A model generated the notes under the pieces. That model did not search any database. It saw only the letters and a program-made list of their open reading frames with translations, and had not been told where the DNA came from. Source: Proales similis (taxonomy: Eukaryota; Rotifera; Eurotatoria; Ploima; Proalidae). Taken from it: a stretch of DNA of 64,000 nt. The stretch's first letter is position 1. Each line of letters opens with the position of its first letter. The stretch lies in the NCBI GenBank assembly GCA_019059635.1, contig JAGVRJ010000007.1:2046001-2110000 (forward strand), read 5' to 3'. The translations under genes were made by a program, and so were the position numbers. Shown here one piece after another: positions 45,239 through 55,809 of the stretch.

Positions 45239-45381
45239 ACTCGCTCAGCCTTTTTGTTTTTAGTTTCGTTCAATGAATGCTCGCTCTTTGCTCGCAACGG
45301 TCTCAGTTTGGGGGCAGAATTGAAGTTTTATTTTGAGCACAAATCGTTGCTTTGGATGTCTTGTTCTAATCGCTTTTTGAT

Positions 45382-48300
45382 CTATTTCGATTTGAGCTCA
45401 CCAGACGCCAAGTTCTTTCGACGCTCGATCATCGCCTTGAGCTTCAGTTTGATCCCTGTGCTGGTCAGTGGCTTTGGCAACTGGCTGCTGCCTTTGCCTC
45501 CGCTGAAACTGTTGATTATGTCCGGCTCTGCCAGGCTCAAGAAGACCACATTGGTGGAGGCGACCTCGACTGCCAGCAGCTTGGCGTTCTCGTTCATGCC
45601 CGGCTTGATGTCGTAAACGTAGGTGAGCAGCTAAAGCAATGACTGGTCAGCATTGGGCCGAACACAACAGGCAGATTGTCTATCGACTTGCCTCATCGAA
45701 CAAGTATTCGTTATCGAACGTGTCAATAACGTACAGAAGAAGGTATTCGGGCGCGTAGCTCTCCGGGCCGAACATCAAGTCGATTTGGTCCACGTTGCTT
45801 CTGATGTAGTTCCAGGCCACCTCGCGGCCAAGCGGATTTCGGCTCAGCAGTTCGATTGTTCGAAGAAAGTCGGCCGAACGAAGCTTGTCCTCGACAACGT
45901 CACGCACAAGTCTAGATTAGGAGTCGAGTTGAATTCGGCATTATCGCTGCCTGGCAGACATATATACCTTTTCAACAGCCAAGGCAGCCGAGTGTAGGTC
46001 ATTGCCTCGAGCCAGAGCTCGCGCTCTTGCACGTCGTTGAGCACCTCGTAGTTCATCAGCGCCATCTGCCAGTCTCGCACGTCGTACGTGTTCTGGAAAT
46101 GGAAGTTGTAAACGGTCGAGCGCACGTGCGCTGGCAGTCTTTGGGAGCAAAGTCACAAAGTGGTCACTTGACGCCGTGAGCAGGTGGTTACGATTTTGGA
46201 TTGAGAAATCCGCCGCTGGTTGCCGAATCCCAAAGAGTGGACGCGTTCCTCAGACACGTGTCGTGCTGCATGCGACAAGAGAGACTGACCAGCGTCTCTC
46301 GTTTGAGTCTAAACGACGTAGCTCAGCTGAAGCAATCCTTGTCGCAGTCCGTAAAAGTGCTTACTCTTCGACGTGGTCTCCTGTCGCTTGCCATACGTCG
46401 TCTTGTCGTTCTGCGCTGTTTATCAAGTCGATGAAGAACTCCTTTATTCGGCACGCAATGAGAAACGAAGGCTACAAGCGAGAGAGAGAGAGAGAGAACT
46501 CACTGCGACTGGATAGAAAGAGGCGCGGTGCTCGAGCAGATTGGCCAGATTTCCGGCGTGGTATTGAGTGGTGCGCCAGGGCAAGTAGCCTTGCTCGCGA
46601 TCGGTCAAGTACTCGAGCACGTCGACCACTTGCTGGTAGGAGGTCTTGCCGGCCATCGCGTTCACAAACAGATTGTGGATGATGTTCGATCGGTCCTCTT
46701 CTTCAAAGTTCTTTGGCCAGCTGAGTTGAAGCGGCGACAAGCTTCACTGACTGTGTGCTCACCTCGTTTCTAGCTCGCAGGGCGTTGCCCAGATTTTCCC
46801 AGTTGGCCACGCTGTAGTCCATGAGATAGTAGCCGGCAAAGAAGCGGTCACAGTGCACCCAGTTGTACATGGTCTGACCGTCGCCGACCACAAACGAGGC
46901 GGTGCGCGCGTCAACGTTGAAGTTCTGCTCCAGTGGCTCGGCGTCGTTGGCCGTGCGGCCGAACATGCACTTGAGCGGAATGTACCAGACAAAGTCGAAC
47001 TGCGACGGGTAGAGAACAATATCGGCGAACAGCGAGTAATCAGATGCGAATCGCTCCTGCTGCACATTCAGGTAGACTTTGTTGTCGGCGGCGTTTCGCT
47101 CCATTCTGACTCTGACAATTGGATAGTTGGCCTGTTTTAGCCAACGGTCGGCAAACTCGCCGGCTGGCCAATTGCGCTTTTGTTGTTGTTGTTGGTTTAC
47201 GAGAACTCGATCCAGAGAGAGGCGAGAAACACTTACCACTTGGCCGATGGCGTCGAAAAACTTGTTCGCAACTCCGATGCCGTTGTCGCTCTCCTTCAAG
47301 TATTTCTTTACGAGCAGTGAGAACAGGGAACAGTGAGAGTGCGTGGAGAAAAGGGAGCTTACGATGAGCGCCTGAAGCACGCTGGTCTCGCCGACCTCGT
47401 ACTCAATCATTCGAATGATGCTTGTCGCCTTGGATGTTTCGACCGAGTCGAACAGTTCAATGGCTTCCAGCGCAGAGTCGACATCTTTCACCACCGGATG
47501 CGAGGACGGATAAGCTAGTCGGCGCCAATTGATTGTTCGTTAGGCCTCGTCTAATTTGGCTGGCGAGTTTTACTTACAATCACTGACAAGCACCTGAGCG
47601 AGCTCTTCGGTGATGAACTGGTCGTACTTGAAGTGGCAAGCTAAATTAGAAAGGCCGGACAAGTTGAATGAGTCGATCGGGGGGACTTACCACTCGCCAG
47701 TCGGGTCGGGCTCGATTCACGAGACGATACTTGAAGTAGTTGGCTTAAAAATGCGACAAGTGAGGAGCAGCCAGAACGAAGCGAATGGCTCACGAATGAT
47801 TACCTAGAGCTTGTTCAAGCCAGAGCTCGTTCCACCAGCGGAAGCTGACGTAATTGCCAAAGTACTGAAACGAGCATTCGATAAGTGAACTGTATGAACG
47901 GCCAGAAGGGACTCACGATTTCGGACAGCTGCTTTGCAATCAAGAGCGCAATCTGTTGCTTCAGTCTCTCGGGCACGGTCTCTTCGTCGAACAGTAGCTT
48001 GGCCTCGTCGAATATGGGCAAACCAAAATGACCGAGAGCGTCGACAGGGTAGAACGGAGCCGCAAACAGGTCTGTGTTCAACTGACTGTGTTAGCGAGCG
48101 CAGCACAAACAAAAGAAGCGATTAAACACGGCACCTATTTTGGACGGAAGAGCGTCGGGCAGTTCTTGCGCAAAGTATTTCTCCAGCTCATTGAGCAAGT
48201 CGACGGCCAAGGTCAGAGGGCCTTTGACTTGTTGCGCTTGAACGAGGGCTCTGCGCGCCCACACTCGCACTTGGGTGCCTCGCTTCGAGTTCATCTGCTC

Positions 48301-49399
48301 GTAGGTGAAATCGGTTTTGTTGAAAATTGTGAGGCCGATCATGAACGGCGGCAGTGAGGGCGTGATGTCAAATTTAGTGAAAACTTCATTTCCCTGCGTG
48401 ACCTCCGACTTGAGAAAAGCATGCGTTTAGACGCCGCGAGCAGATCAGGCAACGAACATTCGAAGCGTTTACCCTGACTGGCATGTTGGAGAGAGCGGTC
48501 GTTCCAACCGGATGACGAACGTTTATGTGATAAGTGGCCCGGTAGTGTGGCTCGTCGAAGCAGGGACTATTAAGGGCAATCTGCAAGGCCTGCCATTTGG
48601 ACTGAGACGGAGACAACACTTACTAGGCTTTGGACGCGTCGATTGGCTCGAACTGTGAGGCGATCATGTAGCTTGATGCGACTTGCTTGAGTCTGGGCCG
48701 TTGGAAAGCGAGAAAAGTTACTCACCCGTCGAACTCGTTGTCGTCGTTGTTGTATTGAATTTGGAATATGCCGGAATTGAACGCTTTCAGTGAGCCTGTG
48801 AAATAGAGCTTGAGTCGGTAGACGGAGCTACTGCTCAGTGTGCGCGCGGTCTTGAGCACAAAGTAGCCGTTTGGAAGGTAGAAACCGCCGCAGGTGATCT
48901 CAACAGGCGATCCGTTCAGATCGTACAGCTCGGGCAAGAAGACCGACATGAATTTGGCGTTGAGGATGACAAAGTTGGTGGCGCGCTCAACCTTGAACTC
49001 GATCAGCACTTCGCCGTTGTAGAATTCGGTGGCAATTATCGGCGTCTGGAACTCGATATCGTAGTGAATGGGCACTAGGTCGCCTGGCAGGCGCGCGCTC
49101 TCCCACAAGGCGCCGTTCATGGACTGCGAAAGCTCGTCACATGTTGCCAGGTCGGTTCGATGCAGGCGGCCTGATGCATCTGGCTGCTCTTGTTCGCAAA
49201 TCGGACGAGCGACGAACGCCGTCAGCAAGCCCAACGCGGTCGAAAGAATTATAAACGTAATCACAACAAAGGCCAGCAGTTTATAGCTAACAAACTTCTG
49301 ACCCTCCATTTTTGGCTTTTCTGCTTCGGTTTTCTCTTGACGGATCTTGTCGAATGTTGCCCGAGCGGCCTCGGCGTCTCCAAATAAAAACAATTTCAT
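45382..49399 (-). CDS. Catalytically dead M1 aminopeptidase homologue (aminopeptidase N-like), 17 exons
   Basis: Predicted 1044-residue type II membrane protein of the M1 (gluzincin) fold. Exons, minus strand: 49399-48726, 48692-48624, 48566-48473, 48408-48135, 48071-47917, 47864-47804, 47743-47691, 47626-47578, 47514-47363, 47305-47237, 47176-46763, 46710-46504, 46471-46365, 46308-46192, 46138-45968, 45911-45692, 45630-45382; the sum is a multiple of three. One TM helix lies at about 40-65. The M1 framework is clear: SQFEPIDASKAYPCFDEP, SNMPVR, KIDLFAAP, YFGNYVSFRWWNELWL, SSHPVV, and an ERAP1_C-like helical C-terminus. The active site is gone: GAMEN reads DALGH (381-385), HEXXH reads KQLSE (417-421), the third zinc ligand Glu is Gln440, and the catalytic Tyr aligns with Thr503. 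It cannot be a normal zinc peptidase; a binding or scaffold role is likely. The intron after 45692 has a GC donor. Confidence 0.88.
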
Positions 49400-50488
49400 T
49401 TGCGAGCGTTGTAAACTCGCTTATCAAATCTTAACGACTCTTCAAAGAACGCCTTCCTGAGCCTTTTTGCGAATGCGATTGCGGACGCTCGACAAATAGA
49501 GCGGGCTCATTGCGCCATAAAAAACTAAATAGCAGTCGCACCAATCCAACTCTTGAACGCCACTGGCCTCGAAAACGAAACGAACAATCATCACTTTGCA
49601 TCAGTTTCTTATCGGGATTCTTCATCGCCTTCTCGGGCGACACATTTCGAATTGGTGTCCGCACAAGTCTCAAAGACTCAACCAGTCAATATAACGCTCA
49701 TGACTCTGATCGATTCGATTAGAATTTATTCAAAAAAAAAGGAATAAGAAGAAGAAGAAGAAACAAAATCTCATATCGCGACTTTACAAGTACAAATGAC
49801 TGATTGGCTGTTGGTTTGACTGCTGTTGGTTTGACTGCTGTTGGTCTGACTGCTGTTGGTTGGAATTGCGGTTGCGTGACTTGGTCAGGCTGTGGCCATT
49901 CTGTTTGCGGTGCGGCTGCCGTTTGAATATTGCTGATTGCTGCCGAGCAGTAGGTTGCTGATGAAAGGCTCGTTAGCTCGTGAATTTAAGTCAAAATTTA
50001 TTAAAATCGAATTGAAATAATTACAAATAGAGGCAAATTTTTATAAAATTTCAGCCATGTGATAGAGTACGCGAGTGGGAGCGACAGTCGATAGTTGAGA
50101 AGAAGAGCAGAGTAGTCGATCGATAGACAAAGTTGCAGCACAAGTTTGCGAGCGGGATTTTGGTCGAAAGAGTGACAGACAGACAGAGAGAGGGAGAGGC
50201 CGCTTAGGGGAGAGAGGGAGAGAAAAGTGATTTAGGTCAAGCAGTTGTGCGAGGCCCAAACTTGCGTTGGAGTGGTTGCGGTCTAAATGCCACAGCAAGT
50301 GCATTGGGCTCGTATTCGAGTAAGTGATAATCAGCAAAATGAAAAGAACGTAATAAATAAATGATTTAGACTCGAGTGAACTTGTGTGGGTGCAATAGGT
50401 GTGTTTTGAGGGCAGCAAGTGAATGAGCTTGTGCTGGTGTGTTCAAGTGTGTGTGAAGGGCACAAGTGATATGAGCGGTGGACGACGC
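49400..50488. other. Spacer between M1 homologue and Cdc42
   Basis: Contains the promoter side of the M1 homologue and the 3' UTR of Cdc42 (both minus strand). TTTATT at 49997-50002 is the nearest good minus-strand poly(A) signal for Cdc42. A short tandem repeat is at 49807-49860. Nothing else is supported. Confidence 0.5.
49807..49860. repeat. 15-bp tandem repeat, about 3.5 copies
   Basis: Unit GCTGTTGGTTTGACT repeated head to tail, with one T-to-C change in the third copy. Confidence 0.85.
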
Positions 50489-51064
50489 CTAGATAAGGCG
50501 GCATCTGGCGCGTCGCTTGACTTCGGGAGGCGTCAGGGCAGCGACGATCGCCTCGTCGAACACGTTCTTGAGCCCTTTCTGTGTGAGGGCAGAGCACTCG
50601 ACATATTTGACGGCCTTGAGCTCTTTGGCCAGCTTCTCGCCTTGTTCGATCGCAATCGGTTTGAGCTTGTTCTTGGCTAGCTTGTCCAAAGTGGAACTCT
50701 CCTCTCTAAGATCGATCTGCGTGCCCACAAGCAGGAAGGGCGTCTTTTGACAGTGGTGCAGAATTTCGGGCACCCACTTCTCGCGCACATTCTCGAAAGA
50801 AGACGGATTGACCACAGAGAAGCAGACGAGGAACACGTCCGTCTGTGGGTAGGAGAGCGGTCGCAGCCGGTCGTAGTCCTCTTGGCCGGCCGTGTCGAAC
50901 AGGCCGAGTGTGTACGGCTCGCCGCCTATCATCACCGTCACCGCATAGTTGTCAAACACGGTCGGCACGTACTCGCTCGGAAATTTGTTTGTCGTATAAG
51001 AGATGAGCAGACAGGTCTTGCCAACTGCACCGTCGCCCACCACAACACATTTAATGGTCTGCAT
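50489..51064 (-). CDS. CDC42: Cdc42 small GTPase
   Basis: 191-residue Rho-family GTPase controlling actin and cell polarity at membranes. It is near identical to animal Cdc42. P-loop GDGAVGKT, switch [12 protein letters not shown] and switch [16 protein letters not shown] are intact. The Cdc42-specific guanine-binding TQID replaces the TKxD of other GTPases, and [16 protein letters not shown] follows. The Rho insert region is present ([14 protein letters not shown]). The tail is basic and ends in CRLI, a CaaX box expected to be geranylgeranylated. It is one uninterrupted exon of normal length. Loss of the usual introns could mean a retrocopy, but the frame is fully intact and strongly conserved, so it is probably functional. 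Confidence 0.96.
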   Translation of the reverse strand: MQTIKCVVVGDGAVGKTCLLISYTTNKFPSEYVPTVFDNYAVTVMIGGEPYTLGLFDTAGQEDYDRLRPLSYPQTDVFLVCFSVVNPSSFENVREKWVPEILHHCQKTPFLLVGTQIDLREESSTLDKLAKNKLKPIAIEQGEKLAKELKAVKYVECSALTQKGLKNVFDEAIVAALTPPEVKRRARCRLI

Positions 51065-54000
51065 GACAGCTCGATTCCGTATCTAAATCCCAAAGAGAGT
51101 GCGATCAAAACATTCACATCTACCGACGTATGGGTGTAAGGTGGTGCGCGTAAGAGCCAAATTGGGGCACATAGAAACAGAGAGAGAGAGAGAGGCAGAA
51201 AGAGAGAGTGAGAGGGGTACAATGGGCTCCCGACCGCCCGACCAGACGAGCTGGATTAGTTTGAGCGGCGGCGGCGCCTCCTCAAGCGCGCGAGTCAAAC
51301 TACTCTCCAAAGTTCGAGCGCGGCGATGTGTATGCATGTTTGCTCGATAAGCGAATGGCTCGACGATTATGACGGGCCAGGCAACAAACATTCTCGTCAT
51401 CATCCTTCGCGAACATGATTAATTCCGGCACACATTCGGATAGCTCTAAAGTTCATCTCATTATGAGATCGCTCGTGCTTGCAGTTTTAACTGCACCTTG
51501 GCCGAGCTTTGTCCCCCCGCACAAGCCATCCGATTCGCATTTTCCTGAGCGCGACCGTCATTCAGCCGCTCTATACAATCTTTTCATTCTCTTCTCCTCG
51601 CCTTAAGCCTCATCCGTAAGAGAATGAGCAGTTTGTCGTCTTTCAGGCCCTCCCTCCCCTTCTTCTTCATCTTCTTCTTCTTTATTCTATTTCAAAGGTA
51701 GCGCCGCCGTAGCCGCTTGTCTATTGTCCTGAGTGCTCGATCTCTTTTACGAACCGATTCGGCTTTCGTTGTTTTTCCTCGCAAAAGCCGAGCCTGAGCC
51801 AAACCAATGCGTCAATGGGCATCATTTGTCTCCGCCGAAGGCTTCAAATAGGCACCGCATCCATTGCGACTAAAACGTGATGTTCAGGATTCTGTGGCCC
51901 GAAATACCAAATTTCGAACGCAAAAAGATGCAATTGACATGATTCTTATCCGTCCGCCCAAGCCGGTGTGGGCTTCGAATAAATTCAGCGACGCAAAATG
52001 CCAATTTTCATTTCTTCTTCTTCCTTCTCTCTTTCTCTCTCTCTCTCTCTCTGCCTCCGCTCGCTTTGCAAGGCCGATATGCAAATCAGTGTGATGTAAG
52101 AATAGGGAGAAAATCGAGTACTGATCATTGCCGAGGTGCTGGGAGATTATTCAAGGGACGGCCACGATAAACCTGTCTTTGGCCGGAGCTTATCAGTTGG
52201 CGTGTCTCACACAAACTTGTGTTTTATCAATGGCGGAGTTCACTGAATTTTATTGCGCAGATGAGCACTCGAGCGGAAGAGCATTGGCGCTGGATTTAGA
52301 GCAAGAGTGTCAGCAGAGCGATGATGGCGCCCATGTGCGGAAGGAAGCCGATGCTCTAACACTTCCGTCGTTAAGAGTGCCATCTAACATCCGCTCGTCA
52401 TTATTGCCTGACATGTGCCCGGCGAAGCTTCTCGGCGCCATCAAGTCAGTGTCAAGTCAAAGAGTGTGAATATTTAGGGCGACAAATAGAAAAATTAAAA
52501 CACCGCTCGACAAACAAGCCATTCCCGCTACTGCTGCCACCGATGAGTTGTTTGCTGGCGCAATCAGAGATCACGCCAAGAGCCAAAGAAAGAGAGAGAG
52601 AGAGAGGATCGGGCCGGAACGCTCAATGGTGCCACTAAGTGTCTGATTGTTTACTTTAGATCGCGAGGCAGCATGTTATTTTGAGATTAGCCACACAAGT
52701 GGTTTCATGGTGCTAAGCTTTTAATTTGGGCTGGAATCGAGCCAGCAGCAGCAAGCGATTTAATCTTGGCGTTTAATTAGTCTGATTGGGCTTTGGTTGG
52801 TCGCTGATTTGTTTAGTTGCTTGAATTACCTTTGGCACCTATCGATTCGGCGACAAATAAAACTGAGAGAGAAGCATTTGGGAGACGGCGTTTCTCTCAT
52901 TCTCAATCTGCGATTTTGGATCGCAGTGACGATTGTGCTCGTCGTGGTTGTTGTTTTTGTTGTTGTTGTTAGTACTCGTTTACTTTTAGCAGCCTCACGC
53001 ATGCGAGAATTTGTTTTGCTTCTTAAGACTGTGAGTTCTTTCTTTTCTAATCAAGTGTGTCATGCATGGGCTCTTTAGAGCGTCTTTTAATTATCGAGAT
53101 TGACAGTGCGCACCGCTCGCCCTCCCTCTGCGCCGCCTTAATCCCTATGACTACCACTTGAAGGAGAGAGAGAATGATGGGTTGTGTGTGTGAGTCCGTC
53201 CTATCGCTCATGTTCCTATCGTCAGTGTGCGATCTTTATGCATCAATGAGTCTGCATCTGGCCACTTACTCGCTCCTGGCCGAACTTTTTTTTTCACTTC
53301 AAATCGCTGATTCTGCTGCTCGTCTGCCCCCCGACCTGATCGCTTTTTTAGCACCTTCCTAATGCTCAATTGAACGTTCAATTTAATTTTCATCTCAGCA
53401 TCATTTCTTTTTGTTCTTGAGTGAGACCGCTCTTCTCATTCAATCCGGTATTGAGATTTGCATTTCACTATTAACGATCAGCGCTTTTTAGTTCCTTATT
53501 TCTTCTCGTCTGAACCGTAAGAGTTCGTTTTTCTCTCCGTCCGTCTATTAAACGACGTCTGGTTAAAGCAGCGATCCGAGCCATTTGCTCTAGCTGCGTC
53601 TGCTCACTGCTTGGGCAGGTTTCGGTTCCATTTCTGGAAAATATTCTTTGCCGCTTAATTGCAATTACGGCCCCAAGCAACATTTAAGCGACAATTAACA
53701 AGCGCCCTCTATCACGACTATAAGAAAGCATTTTCAGTTGTTCGTTTGTTTAATTCCTGCTCATTTCTGCCTCGAACCTATTGGTTTTGTTCTTCAAATT
53801 CTTTTCCCTCTCTCCTTCTCTCTTTCTCTCTCTCTCTACATCGGCCTTTGTTCTGTGAGTGTGTGTCTCTCTTCCTTTCTAGTTTCACTCATATTTGCCC
53901 AATCTGTGCTGCTCTTGGCGTCAAAATAACCTTGACGAAAGAGTCGGAGGCTCTATGAGCAGATTGCGTGCATAATACCAAGCGCCCGATTAGGTTAGAT

Positions 54001-54786
54001 AAGTCAATGATTTCTTGGAGATGATCATGCTGCATTCGACATAGCGCGCGTGTTTACCTGGACACAGTCCAACTACTTATGTGCGTTTGCGTGCTGGGCG
54101 TTGTCCGCAAGCCAAACAAACAATCAGGCCAATTGAATTGTTTGTGTTGGAGTCGAGCCGAGGCTAACCGGCACTCAGCACGTTGCGTGCATAATAGCCT
54201 AAGATAGAGCTCGAATGACCCGCTTATATAAATACGAAGAGGGGCCGAAGAGAAGAGAGAGGAGGGGGAGAGAGGCAGCATAGATCGAGTAAGTGAACAG
54301 ATAATGAATAATTAAATTAGTCCTTATAGCTCGAACACAATTAAATGCTGCGTCATTGGCCGACTAAACTAGTAGGCCGCTCTGAGCTTGGAAGGGCTTG
54401 AATTCGTGCCAAATGAATAAATTATGCGCGCGTAGAGTGATGCTTAGGCCACGACGGCGGTGGCGGCGGCGTAGTTAGTGTGTGTGTGCGCGCTTGCTTT
54501 AGTTGGCCCAATTTCAAGTCGAATGCGATCCGAGTGCGTGTGAGCCGCCAACGCACGTATACGCGTGCATCTCGCGCGTTGCGTAAATTGTGCCGTCGCA
54601 CTCACTCACTCACGAGTCGTTTGAGGTGGGTGCTGCTGCTGACGCTACGCAATCTACGTAAACGTCTCAGTTTGTTAGTGTTGTTACTAAGGCGATTGTT
54701 CTCAAATTGCGACGCTTTTTTACTCGACTTGTTTTCCTATTCATCAGTCGTCATTGAACTTTAGAATTAAAATTTGAGCGAAAACG
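51065..54786. other. 3.7 kb spacer
   Basis: Upstream region of Cdc42 (minus) and of the first PIM-like kinase (plus), so the two genes are divergent. It contains GA and CT runs and scattered short frames without domains. No RNA gene is supported. Confidence 0.5.
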
Positions 54787-55809
54787 ATGATGAACATCCA
54801 GCTGGATGTCTGCGAGACATCCGACATCCTACTCAGGCAAAAGCGGAGCACGAGCGCCACAACAGACACGCACAAGTTCGTTCGCTTCTCGACCTACGTG
54901 AACAGAAACATGAGCGAACAAGAGGCGCTGCGGCAGTTCAACGCCGAGTACCTGCTCGGACAGCGCATTGGCAAGGGCGGCTTCGGCACAATATTTGCCG
55001 GCGTTCGCCGCAAGGACAACACAAACGTGGCGATCAAAGTCATCAAGAAGAACAAAGTGACGCACTGGTACAGCGTTTGTAGTCGCGACTCGGGCGCTGA
55101 ACAGAGTCTGACGACGACGACGACGGCGGCGGCGATAATCACCGCAAGGATTCCGTTCGAGATCGCGATCATGATTCATTTGCGCGGCTCGCCCTACTGC
55201 ATTGAGATAATCGACTACCTCGAGCTCAACTCGTGCTTCATCATCATCATGGAGCGAATCGAGAGCAGCAAGGACATGTTCGATCTGATAAGCGACCGAG
55301 CGCCGCACGGAATGAGCGAGCAGGACGTGCGCCACTACTTCAGACAAGTGGTCAAGGCCGCGCTCGATCTGCGCGCCAACGGAGTTCTCCATCGCGACAT
55401 CAAGGACGAGAACATCATGGTGGATCTCAAGCAGCGCAAAATCAAACTGATCGACTTTGGCGCCGGCTGCTTTAGCAGCGATGAGGGCCGTCATCTGGAC
55501 GATTTCCACGGCACTCGGGTGTACGCGCCGCCCGAGTGGATTCTGCAGCGGCGATATGTGGGCGAGCTGGCCACCGTCTGGTCGCTGGGCGTTCTCCTCT
55601 TCAACATGGTCTACGGCGATATTCCATGGGAGCTGGACGATGACATAGTTCAATGTCGTCTGGACGCCAAAATTGACATTTACCATTCGAGGTTCGCAAG
55701 CGAAAAGTACGCATCGCTGAACTCGCTGATCCGCGCATTGCTCGAGGTAGACGAGTCGAGGAGGATTCGTCTCGATCAGATTCTCGATCACGACTGGCTC
55801 AAGCAATGA
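54787..55809 (+). CDS. PIM-type serine/threonine kinase, active-site intact
   Basis: Predicted 340-residue single-exon protein kinase of the PIM family, usually constitutively active and cytosolic/nuclear. The domain starts near residue 57 with the Gly-rich loop GKGGFGTIFAG, then VAIKVIKKNKV with the ATP-anchoring Lys. The catalytic loop HRDIKDEN (His202-Arg203-Asp204), DFGAG and the PIM-style activation segment FHGTRVYAPPEWI follow. VWSLGVLLFNMVYGDIPWE is a PIM hallmark. There is a Ser/Thr/Ala-rich insert of about 20 residues (TTTTTAAAIITA) before the alphaC region. About 55 N-terminal residues precede the kinase domain. Two consecutive ATGs (54787 and 54790) could each start. It is paralogous to the kinase at 61947. 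AATAAA lies at 56438. Confidence 0.92.
   Translation: MMNIQLDVCETSDILLRQKRSTSATTDTHKFVRFSTYVNRNMSEQEALRQFNAEYLLGQRIGKGGFGTIFAGVRRKDNTNVAIKVIKKNKVTHWYSVCSRDSGAEQSLTTTTTAAAIITARIPFEIAIMIHLRGSPYCIEIIDYLELNSCFIIIMERIESSKDMFDLISDRAPHGMSEQDVRHYFRQVVKAALDLRANGVLHRDIKDENIMVDLKQRKIKLIDFGAGCFSSDEGRHLDDFHGTRVYAPPEWILQRRYVGELATVWSLGVLLFNMVYGDIPWELDDDIVQCRLDAKIDIYHSRFASEKYASLNSLIRALLEVDESRRIRLDQILDHDWLKQ

Noticed and set aside
52128-52469. 113-codon open frame in the Cdc42/kinase spacer
   Set aside because: It opens with TTG. The first ATG leaves only about 80 codons with no domain and no splice context.
52720-52755. T-arm-like stem-loop on the minus strand (GCTGG, 7-base loop, CCAGC)
   Set aside because: No matching acceptor stem, A box or anticodon arm lies at the right distance, so it is not a tRNA gene.
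54829-55806. 325-codon minus-strand frame opposite the first PIM-like kinase
   Set aside because: It is an antisense shadow of a conserved kinase exon with no domain of its own.
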